Shown: in pieces, positions 44,443-52,056 of the stretch
Numbering within the stretch: the first letter of the stretch is position 1
Layout of the letters: the number at the start of each line of letters is the position of its first letter
From: DASSFZ01 sp035283185
Lineage (GTDB): Bacteria > Chloroflexota > Anaerolineae > Fen-1058
Assembly: GCA_035283185.1 (NCBI GenBank)
Contig: DATEUJ010000144.1
Coordinates: forward strand, 1 to 64,000
Direction: 5' to 3'
Length of the DNA stretch: 64,000 nt
The notes under the pieces: model-generated
The model's input: the letters and a program-made list of their open reading frames with translations, nothing else
What the model was told of the DNA's origin: nothing
Database searches by the model: none
Program-made: the position numbers and the translations under genes

Positions 44443-44814
44443 ATGACAAACGTAACACCTCCCGCACACGCCTGGCAGATGAAAGCCTTCCCGCTCTTCA
44501 CGCTGCTGGGTTGGGTCCTGATCCTCATATCGTTTCTGATCGGCCTGGTCGTGCTGTCGGCAACCGCGGCCAGTTACTGGGGCGGCAACGCCAAAGCGGT
44601 CCGGGACGCGGCTGAGGCCGGATCGGCGCTGCTCGGTCAACTGCAAACGCTGACCGTCACGCCTCGCTGGCTGGAGCCGCTCGCCTTCCTGGGCGTGGCT
44701 GCGTTCATGACGGGCATCGCGCTGGAGTTCTCGACCATCCCCGCCATCTTGAAGAATCGCGGCCAGGTGATGAGCGTCTCCTTCCCGCTGATCGTCAAGC
44801 TCGGCGGCAAGTAG
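44443..44814 (+). CDS. Membrane protein with one repeated module
   Basis: The 123-residue protein has two helices (FPLFTLLGWVLILISFLIG; PLAFLGVAAFMTGIALEF) with the shared loop signature AGSALLGQLQ and W-L-E-P-x-AFLG. It is a single copy of the module present twice in both neighbours. AAGGAGTCGTATC precedes the ATG; gaps of 32 and 21 bp suggest one operon. Confidence 0.75.
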   Translation: MTNVTPPAHAWQMKAFPLFTLLGWVLILISFLIGLVVLSATAASYWGGNAKAVRDAAEAGSALLGQLQTLTVTPRWLEPLAFLGVAAFMTGIALEFSTIPAILKNRGQVMSVSFPLIVKLGGK

Positions 44815-44835
44815 GCCGGAGATAAGGAGACTATC

Positions 44836-45558
44836 ATGGTTGAAGAAAGATCCCCCTTCCCCTTTAATATGATTGAAGGCATGATGCCCATGTTCCCGCT
44901 GATCGCCGTCATGGGCTGGATGATCGTCCTGATCGCGTTCGCGAACGGGGTCACTGCGCTGGCCTCCTCGCAAGCGACGTTCTTCTCGGACGCCAAGGCG
45001 GTTCGAGAAGGCGCGGCCGCCGGCAGCGCGTTCGTGCAGGCGAACGTCGATTCGCACGTCATTGAGACCTGGGTGCCGCAGTTCAAGTTCCTCGGCCTGG
45101 GCCTGGGTTTGATGGCGATCACTATGGCGCTGGGCACCATCGCCAAGCGGCTGCGCCGCATGGGCCAGGTGATCAGCAGCCACCTGCCGGCCGACCTGCG
45201 CCCACCCATGCCGCCCATCCCCCTGCGTGTGCGCGTGTTCCAGCTCAGCACGCTGATGGGTGTGATGATCCTGCTGGCAGCGTTGATCATCGGCATCGTG
45301 CTGGCGACCGGCGTCGTGCCGTCCTACTGGAACCACTCGATCGCGAACGAGCTGGATCCCGCCGAGCCTGGCTCGGCCCTGCTGGCCCAGCTCGGCGTCG
45401 TCAGTTCGTTCGCCGACTGGCTCAACCCGCTGCGCCTGGTAGGCATGGCCTTCCTGTTCACGGCGATCACCCTCGCTCTGACGGTGATCATCGGCACATT
45501 GCGAATGCAAGCCGGTGTGCTGGTGAACTTCTACCAGCGGGCGAGCAGCCGACAGTAG
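44836..45558 (+). CDS. Membrane protein with two repeated modules
   Basis: The 240-residue protein has two copies of the module: FPLIAVMGWMIVLIAF...AGSAFVQ...WVPQFKFLG, and FQLSTLMGVMILLAAL...PGSALLAQL...WLNPLRLVG. The cytoplasmic linker is Pro-rich (LPADLRPPMPPIPLRV), matching LPAEKRPPMPAPPW of the first paralogue. Function unknown; a three-component membrane complex is plausible. Confidence 0.75.
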   Translation: MVEERSPFPFNMIEGMMPMFPLIAVMGWMIVLIAFANGVTALASSQATFFSDAKAVREGAAAGSAFVQANVDSHVIETWVPQFKFLGLGLGLMAITMALGTIAKRLRRMGQVISSHLPADLRPPMPPIPLRVRVFQLSTLMGVMILLAALIIGIVLATGVVPSYWNHSIANELDPAEPGSALLAQLGVVSSFADWLNPLRLVGMAFLFTAITLALTVIIGTLRMQAGVLVNFYQRASSRQ

Positions 45559-45644
45559 CCGCCCCGTCCACGACGTAAGACGTTGGCAGCCGCTCGCGTC
45601 AATAGAGTGGTTGACGACGGGCGGCCTTCTTCTCCTCTGTGGAC

Positions 45645-45672
45645 AGCCCCGGAGACTCCCAGCTCCGGGGCT
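45645..45672 (+). terminator. Hairpin between the membrane-protein operon and GH15
   Basis: AGCCCCGGAG (45645-45654) and CTCCGGGGCT (45663-45672) form a perfect 10-bp stem with an 8-nt loop, 87 bp past the operon stop. No U-tract follows. CTTCTTCTCCTCTGTGGAC precedes it, as in the 38.5-kb hairpin. Confidence 0.55.
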
Positions 45673-45757
45673 TCCACGCTCCGATGCAAACGCCGCCTCA
45701 GCGAGGTGTTTGATGGCTGTGCCAATCCTGACGCACATGCGAGACGAGGTGTAGACC

Positions 45758-47785
45758 ATGCCGCGTGATCTGCCGCTTGGAAATGGCAGTCTGCTGGTTG
45801 CCTTTGATGGGAGTTATCAAATCCGTGATCTCTACTGGCCGCACGTCGGTCAAGAGAATCACGCGATGGGCCATCCATTTCGAACGGGTGTCTGGGTGGA
45901 CGGCGAATTCCGCTGGCTGGATGACAGTCACTGGGAGCACGCCTTACGCTACTCGCATGAGACGCTTGTCACCGAAGTCAGGCTCAGGCACTCCGACTTG
46001 AATCTGTCCATCGCCGCTTCGGACGCCGTAGACTTTCACGAGAACTTGCTCGTGCGCCGCTTCGACGTCGTCAACCTCTCGGATCGGGATCGAGAAGTGC
46101 GCCTGTTCTTTCACCACGATTTTCACATCGCCGGCAACGAAGTGGGCGACACGGCCTACTATGAACCCGACCGGCGAGCAGTCTTGCATTACAAAGGCTC
46201 GCGCTGGTTCCTCGCCAATGGCGCAGTCGTTCAGGTGGAAGATGACCCCGGCCCTGGCTGGATGCCATCGCCCGACACGGCTCATGGCCTGATTGCCGGC
46301 GTGCATCAGTGGGCATGCGGCCTCAAAGAAGTTCATGGCCTTCAAGGCACCTGGCGCGACGCTGAAGATGGGCAACTCGCGGGTGGCGCTGTGGCGCACG
46401 GCTCGGTGGACTCGTGCATCGGCTTTACGCTCAGAATCCCCGGGCGACAAACCCGCACGCTGTACTATTGGCTGGCGGTCGGCGCGGATTTTGAAACGGT
46501 CGTCCGCCTCAACCGGATGGTGCGGCAGCGCGGGCCGCAGAGTTTTCTGGATCGCACCGCCGCCTACTGGCGCTTATGGCTGCAAAGGCACCAGCCCGAT
46601 TTCAAGGATCTGCCGCACGCAGTCTGCCATCAATACCTGACCGGCCTGCTGATCATCCGCACCCAGATTGACAACGGCGGGGCGATTATCGCCGCCAACG
46701 ATTCCGACATTTCCTCGGCAGTACGCGACACCTACAGTTACATGTGGCCGCGCGATGGCGCGCTGGTGGCGCACGCCCTAAACCAGGCCGGCTACATCGA
46801 TCTGCCCCGCGCGTTCTTCCGATTCTGCTCAGAAGCGCTCACGCGAGAGGGCTACCTGCTGCACAAATACAATCCCGACGGCACGCTGGCTTCCAGTTGG
46901 CATCCGTGGTATCGCGACGGCCACAAGGACTTGCCGATTCAGGAAGACGAAACCGCGCTCGTGCTGTGGGCGCTGTGGGGGCACTTCGAGCGCTTCGGCG
47001 ATGTCGAGTTCATCAAGCCATTCTACCGGAGCCTGATTTGCCCGATGGCGGATTTCCTGCTCAACTACCGCGACTCGGAAACGGATCTGCCATTGTCCAG
47101 TTACGACCTGTGGGAGGAGCGGCGCGGCGTGCTGGCTTGGACGGTGGCAGCCGTGTGGGGCGGACTCATGGCAGCGGCGAACTTCGCAGCGGCATTCGGG
47201 GAAACGGATCGAGCGCAGCGCTATCGGCAAGCGGCGGAAGAAATCCAGGCTGGCGTTGAGGCCCACTTGTGGCGACCGGAGTTGAATCACTTTGCGCGAA
47301 TGGTCAATCGCGCGCCTGATGGTGCCTGGCACGTCGACAACGTGCTGGACGCCTCGCTGGCCGGCTTGTGGCTGTTGGGCATGTACTCACCCGATCATCC
47401 GAAGATCGTCGCGACGATGGAAGCCATCCACGATCGGTTATGGGTCAAGACGGACGTAGGTGGCGTAGCGCGCTATGAGGACGACCGCTATCACCAGGTG
47501 AGCCAGGACATTGCCAGCGTCCCGGGCAACCCATGGTTCATCTGCACACTCTGGCTCTCACGCTGGTACGCCGTCACCGCGCGCACGGCGGACGATCTCA
47601 AGCGCTCGCTGGATCTTTTAGAATGGGTCGCCGAACACGCACTGCCCAGTGGCGTGCTGGCCGAGCAGGTGCATCCACAGTCGGGCGCGCCGCTGTCTGT
47701 CAGTCCGCTCACGTGGAGCCACGCAGCATTGGTCGCCAGCGTGCAGGATTACCTCGAGGCCCAACGTGGTCTGGCCCGAACATGA
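45758..47785 (+). CDS. GH15 glycoside hydrolase (glucoamylase / trehalase-like)
   Basis: The 675-residue protein has an N-terminal beta-sandwich (~1-290) and an (alpha/alpha)6 barrel with GH15 features (DTYSYMWPRDGALVAHAL, LPIQEDETALVLWALW, SYDLWEERRGVLAWT with the catalytic-type Glu, WFICTLWLSRWYA). No signal peptide, so it acts inside the cell on maltodextrin, glycogen-derived chains or trehalose, releasing glucose. GAGGTG precedes the ATG. It heads a run of carbon-metabolism genes. Confidence 0.92.
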   Translation: MPRDLPLGNGSLLVAFDGSYQIRDLYWPHVGQENHAMGHPFRTGVWVDGEFRWLDDSHWEHALRYSHETLVTEVRLRHSDLNLSIAASDAVDFHENLLVRRFDVVNLSDRDREVRLFFHHDFHIAGNEVGDTAYYEPDRRAVLHYKGSRWFLANGAVVQVEDDPGPGWMPSPDTAHGLIAGVHQWACGLKEVHGLQGTWRDAEDGQLAGGAVAHGSVDSCIGFTLRIPGRQTRTLYYWLAVGADFETVVRLNRMVRQRGPQSFLDRTAAYWRLWLQRHQPDFKDLPHAVCHQYLTGLLIIRTQIDNGGAIIAANDSDISSAVRDTYSYMWPRDGALVAHALNQAGYIDLPRAFFRFCSEALTREGYLLHKYNPDGTLASSWHPWYRDGHKDLPIQEDETALVLWALWGHFERFGDVEFIKPFYRSLICPMADFLLNYRDSETDLPLSSYDLWEERRGVLAWTVAAVWGGLMAAANFAAAFGETDRAQRYRQAAEEIQAGVEAHLWRPELNHFARMVNRAPDGAWHVDNVLDASLAGLWLLGMYSPDHPKIVATMEAIHDRLWVKTDVGGVARYEDDRYHQVSQDIASVPGNPWFICTLWLSRWYAVTARTADDLKRSLDLLEWVAEHALPSGVLAEQVHPQSGAPLSVSPLTWSHAALVASVQDYLEAQRGLART

Positions 47786-47794
47786 GGAAATGAC

Positions 47795-48244
47795 ATGAGC
47801 AACGGCAACCGATTGCTGCTGGCGGGTGACATTGGCGGAACCAAGACCACATTGGCGCTCTTTACACCCGAGGCCGGCCCGCGCCATCCACTGGCGCAAG
47901 CTACCTTTCCGAGCGGAGAGCATGGCTCACTGGAAAACATTGTCGCGCAATTCCTGACCGGGAAGAACGTGCGCGTCACCGAGGCCAGCTTCGGCGTAGC
48001 CGGGCCTGTCGTCCAGGGCCGCGCTCAGGTGACGAATCTGCCCTGGGGGGCTGACGAGCATTCTCTCAGTCGGGCGTTGGACGGCGCGCCCGTCCGTCTG
48101 CTCAACGATCTGGACGCGATTGCTCATAAGGGGCGATTTGCGGGTATGCTCGCGCGCGTACCGCTGCACGTGATTCTCAATCCGCAGGTGGCGTTGCTGG
48201 GAGCGGCATGTCATGGGCTGGAGCCGGAGATGGCGCACGACTGA
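47795..48244 (+). pseudogene. glk: Glucokinase with large internal deletion
   Basis: Codons 1-~110 encode the ATP-loop LLAGDIGGTKTTLALF, GVAGPVVQGRAQVTNLPW and LLNDLDAIAH; the protein then jumps straight to the normal C-terminus (GRFAGMLARVPLHVILNPQVALLGAA). About 170 residues, including the second phosphate motif and zinc or hinge region, are missing. The junction keeps the frame. It should not fold as an active kinase; the 9-bp gap after GH15 shows the operon is intact. Confidence 0.85.
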
Positions 48245-48289
48245 GTCAGAGGTACCGTATTCCAATGGGTCAAACAGGAGTTCACTGAT

Positions 48290-50302
48290 ATGATAACGGA
48301 TAAAGAGCTCGAACAACGCATGGTCAACACACTCCGTTTTCTCGCAGCCGACACCGTGCAGAAGGCGCAATCAGGGCATCCCGGCACGCCGATGGGCGCG
48401 GCGACGATCGCCTACGTGCTGTGGGATCGCATTCTCAAGCACAACCCGGCCAATCCCAACTGGATCGACCGCGATCGCTTCATCTTGTCGCCCGGTCACG
48501 CTTCGGCCTTGTTGTACGCGCTGTTGCATCTCACCGGCTACGATTTGTGGCTGGATGATCTCAAGAACTTTCGGCAGTGGGGCAGCAAAACGCCAGGACA
48601 CCCGGAGCATGGCCTGACGCCGGGCGTGGAAGTCACCACCGGCCCGCTGGGACAAGGCTTCGCGCACGGCGTGGGCATGGCCATGGCCGAACGCTGGCTG
48701 GCCGAGCATTACAACTCACCCGACTTCGAGATCATCAATCACTACACGTATGCCATCGTATCAGATGGCGACCTGCAGGAAGGCGTCGCTTCCGAAGCGG
48801 CCTCGCTGGCCGGAACATTGAAGCTCGGCAAATTGATCTATCTATACGACGACAACGGCATTCAGATCGAAGGCAGCACCGACATCGCTTTCGACGAAGA
48901 TGTCAGTCGGCGCTTCGAGGCGTACGGCTGGCACGTCGTCGGCCCGATCGATGGTCACGACCCCGCAGCCATCGATGTGGCGATTCGCACCGGTCAAGCT
49001 GAGATGCAGCGGCCCACGTTGATCGTGTGCCGCACGCACATCGGCTTTGGCGCGCCGAAGAAGCAGGACACCGCCAGCGCGCACGGCGAGCCGCTCGGCG
49101 AAGACGAACTGCGCGCGGCGAAAGCAGCGTTGGGCTGGCCGGCCGACTCGACCTTCTACATCCCCGACGACGTTTCGGCTTACATGCGTAAAGCCCTCGA
49201 TCGAGGGCGTGAATGGGAACAGGCCTGGCAGCATCGCGCCCACGCGTGGTGGCACGCGCAACCCGATCGAGCGGAGGACTTCGATCGCGATACGCGCGGT
49301 GAGTTGCCGGATGGTTGGGATGCAGGTTTGACCGATCTCTTCAAGCCGGGCGACAAACCCATCGCGACGCGCGAGGCTTCGGGCCGCGTGCTCAATGTGT
49401 TGGCTTCGCGTCTGCATGCGCTCACCGGCGGTTCAGCCGATCTTGCGCCGTCCACTAAAACGATCTTGAAAGGCTATGGCGATTTCGGCTTCAGCGAATA
49501 CTGCGGCCACAATCTGCACTTCGGCGTGCGCGAGCATGCCATGGGCGGCATCGTCAACGGCATGGCCCTGCACGGCGGCGTGATTCCGTATGCCGCGACG
49601 TTCCTGGTTTTCTGCGATTACATGCGCCCGCCGATTCGTCTGGCGGCTTTGATGGAGCAGCGCGTGATCTATGTCTTTACGCACGATTCGATCGGGCTGG
49701 GCGAAGACGGCCCGACGCATCAACCGATCGAGCATTTGTTGGCCTTACGCGCGATCCCGAATCTGACGGTGATTCGACCGGCCGATGCGATCGAAACGGC
49801 CGAGGCGTGGCGCGCCGCGTTGCTCAATCGTCACGGGCCAACTACCCTGGTTCTCTCGCGACAGAATCTGCCGCTGCTCGATCGGGCGCAAGTGGCCCCT
49901 TCGGCTGGCGTGCAACGCGGCGGCTACGTGCTGTGGCAATCGAGCGAGACACCTGAAGTGATTCTGATCGCGACTGGCTCCGAAGTGCACATTGCGCTGG
50001 AGGCGGGTAAGAAATTGGCGGCTGAGTCCATCCAAGTCAGTGTGGTTTCGCTGCCCAGTTGGGAACTGTTCGATCAGCAGCCGGCCGAGTATCGCGAGAG
50101 CGTCTTGCTGAAGTCCGTGCGCGCGAGAGTGGCAGTCGAAGCCGCGCAAACGCTGGGCTGGGAGCATTACGTGGGCCTCGACGGCCTGATCATCGGACTC
50201 GATCACTTCGGAGCGTCGGCGCCCGCGCCAGTGCTCTATGAGAAATTCGGCCTCACTGGCGAGCACATTGCGGCTCAAGTTCGGCAGTGGTTGAATCGCT
50301 AA
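48290..50302 (+). CDS. tkt: Transketolase
   Basis: The 670-residue protein is full length, with thiamine-diphosphate motif GDGDLQEG-like segment (SDGDLQEGVASEAASL), GHPGTPMGAATIAYVLW, and pyrimidine-domain HDSIGLGEDGPTHQPIE with catalytic His. It links the pentose-phosphate and glycolytic pathways (or serves a Calvin-type cycle). CAGGAG precedes the ATG. It is followed 9 bp later by an OsmC gene. Confidence 0.95.
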   Translation: MITDKELEQRMVNTLRFLAADTVQKAQSGHPGTPMGAATIAYVLWDRILKHNPANPNWIDRDRFILSPGHASALLYALLHLTGYDLWLDDLKNFRQWGSKTPGHPEHGLTPGVEVTTGPLGQGFAHGVGMAMAERWLAEHYNSPDFEIINHYTYAIVSDGDLQEGVASEAASLAGTLKLGKLIYLYDDNGIQIEGSTDIAFDEDVSRRFEAYGWHVVGPIDGHDPAAIDVAIRTGQAEMQRPTLIVCRTHIGFGAPKKQDTASAHGEPLGEDELRAAKAALGWPADSTFYIPDDVSAYMRKALDRGREWEQAWQHRAHAWWHAQPDRAEDFDRDTRGELPDGWDAGLTDLFKPGDKPIATREASGRVLNVLASRLHALTGGSADLAPSTKTILKGYGDFGFSEYCGHNLHFGVREHAMGGIVNGMALHGGVIPYAATFLVFCDYMRPPIRLAALMEQRVIYVFTHDSIGLGEDGPTHQPIEHLLALRAIPNLTVIRPADAIETAEAWRAALLNRHGPTTLVLSRQNLPLLDRAQVAPSAGVQRGGYVLWQSSETPEVILIATGSEVHIALEAGKKLAAESIQVSVVSLPSWELFDQQPAEYRESVLLKSVRARVAVEAAQTLGWEHYVGLDGLIIGLDHFGASAPAPVLYEKFGLTGEHIAAQVRQWLNR

Positions 50303-50311
50303 GGAGTCGCC

Positions 50312-50734
50312 ATGCCGGTTACGGCGCGTAGTTCCTCGAATGTTCAAGTTGAAATCACAGCCGGTCGTCATCGCTTTGTCGCCGATGAACCGCTCGGCGT
50401 AGGCGACGACGCCGGTCCGAATCCCTACGATCTGCTATTGAGCGCGTTGGGAGCCTGCACCGTGATGACGATCCGCATGTACGCGCAGCGCAAGAATTGG
50501 CCGCTCACCGGCGTCGAAGTGAACCTGAACACGTGTAAGGTTCACGCCCGCGATTGCGAGGATTGTGAGAGCAGTCCCGATGCGCGCATCGACATTATCG
50601 AGCGGCAGATCACGCTGCGCGGCGATTTGACCGCCGAGCAAGTGGCGCGTTTAACCGAGATCGCCGATCGATGTCCAGTACATCGGACGCTCACCGGCGA
50701 AATCAAAATCCTCACGACGGTGAACGGATCATGA
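50312..50734 (+). CDS. OsmC-family protein (cysteine form)
   Basis: The 140-residue protein has both OsmC cysteines: LLSALGACTVMTIRMY and IADRCPVHRTLTG. It reduces organic hydroperoxides or acts on related thiols. It is a useful contrast to the OsmC at 39.8-40.3 kb, where the first Cys codon is TGA. It sits in a sugar-metabolism operon and overlaps the next gene by 4 bp. Confidence 0.9.
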   Translation: MPVTARSSSNVQVEITAGRHRFVADEPLGVGDDAGPNPYDLLLSALGACTVMTIRMYAQRKNWPLTGVEVNLNTCKVHARDCEDCESSPDARIDIIERQITLRGDLTAEQVARLTEIADRCPVHRTLTGEIKILTTVNGS

Positions 50735-52056
50735 GGACTGCCGCTCTCCAGACCTTGTTCGACCAGGCCAAAGACGTGCTGCAGGGCAACTGGCTGGGTT
50801 ATGCGACAAAGCCTGCGCCGCGCCTGTATCCGCACCAATGGAGTTGGGACGCGGCCTTCATCGCGATCGGCTACGCCCACTACGATCAAGCGCGCGCCCA
50901 GCAAGAACTGCGTTCGCTGTTTCGGGGGCAATGGGCGAATGGGCTATTGCCGCACATTGTCTTCAATCCGCAAGCCGCGGCTTACCAACCCGGCCCGGAG
51001 TTCTGGCAAACGGCACGCTCGCCGCATGCGCCGCGCGAGCCGCAAACGTCGGGTATCGTGCAGCCACCACTACATGCCACTGCCGCGTGGCACGTCTATC
51101 AACATAGCGCCGACCCAGCCGAGGCGATTGCCTTTCTGCGCGAGATGTTTCCAAAGTTGTGTGCGTGGCATGCTTATCTGTACCGCGAGCGCGACTTGCG
51201 TGGTGATGGGCTGGTGTATATCCGACATCCCTGGGAATCGGGGCAGGACAATTCACCGATCTGGGATCGCGCTTTGGCGAGGATTCAACTCATGCCCGAT
51301 CAGGTACCGGCCTATCGGCGGGTGGACACCGCGATTGTCGCCGTGGCCGATCGACCGACCCAGGCTGAATATGATCGTTATGCTTACCTCGTGCAACTCG
51401 CTTATGCGAATGGCTACGACGAGACCCGCATCCGGCAGGTCAGTCCTTTCCTGATCGAAGACGTGCTATTCAATGCACTGCTGGTCCAGGCAGGTCACGA
51501 TCTGGCTCAGATCGCGCTGGTGTTGGACGAGAACCCGGCGCCGTTCGCGGCCCAAGCGGCTTGCACGGCGGCGGCCCTCAACGCCCGGTTGTGGGATGAA
51601 GAGCATGCCATTTACTTCGATTACGATCTGGTCCAGAAGGCGCCGATTCATGCGCACGTTGCCGCCGGCTTCTCGCCGCTGTTTGCAAATGTGCCGACGA
51701 TCAAACAGGCGACGCGGATGCTGGACAAACTCAATCAGTGCGGCTTCTGCCCGCTGGATGAACAGTGCTACGCGGTGCCGAGCTACGATAAGCTGGAGCC
51801 GGGCTTTGCCGGTCATCGCTACTGGCGCGGACCGATCTGGCTGAATGTGAACTGGCTGCTCTACTGGGGCCTGCGGCGCTACGGCTTTGACGACTATGCA
51901 GCCCGCGTCAAAGAGGCAATAATTCGGCTGCCACAACGCTATGGTTTCTATGAATACTTCGATCCCAACACTGGGCGAGGTCACGGCTCCGATCGCTTCT
52001 CATGGTCTGCGGCTCTGTTGATCGATCTACTTTCCGAGGGGGACGAATTGGTATGA
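50731..52056 (+). CDS. MGH1/GH63-like glycoside hydrolase
   Basis: The 441-residue (alpha/alpha)6-barrel protein has features of mannosylglycerate/glucosylglycerate hydrolase-like enzymes: PHQWSWDAAFIAIGYAHYD, GLLPHIVF, YIRHPWESGQDNSP, YRYWRGPIW-type segment (RYWRGPIWLNVNWLL) and YEYFDPNTGRGHG. It probably hydrolyses a compatible solute or alpha-glucoside in the cytosol. ATG overlaps both neighbours by 4 bp, so the genes are coupled. Confidence 0.82.
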   Translation: MRTAALQTLFDQAKDVLQGNWLGYATKPAPRLYPHQWSWDAAFIAIGYAHYDQARAQQELRSLFRGQWANGLLPHIVFNPQAAAYQPGPEFWQTARSPHAPREPQTSGIVQPPLHATAAWHVYQHSADPAEAIAFLREMFPKLCAWHAYLYRERDLRGDGLVYIRHPWESGQDNSPIWDRALARIQLMPDQVPAYRRVDTAIVAVADRPTQAEYDRYAYLVQLAYANGYDETRIRQVSPFLIEDVLFNALLVQAGHDLAQIALVLDENPAPFAAQAACTAAALNARLWDEEHAIYFDYDLVQKAPIHAHVAAGFSPLFANVPTIKQATRMLDKLNQCGFCPLDEQCYAVPSYDKLEPGFAGHRYWRGPIWLNVNWLLYWGLRRYGFDDYAARVKEAIIRLPQRYGFYEYFDPNTGRGHGSDRFSWSAALLIDLLSEGDELV

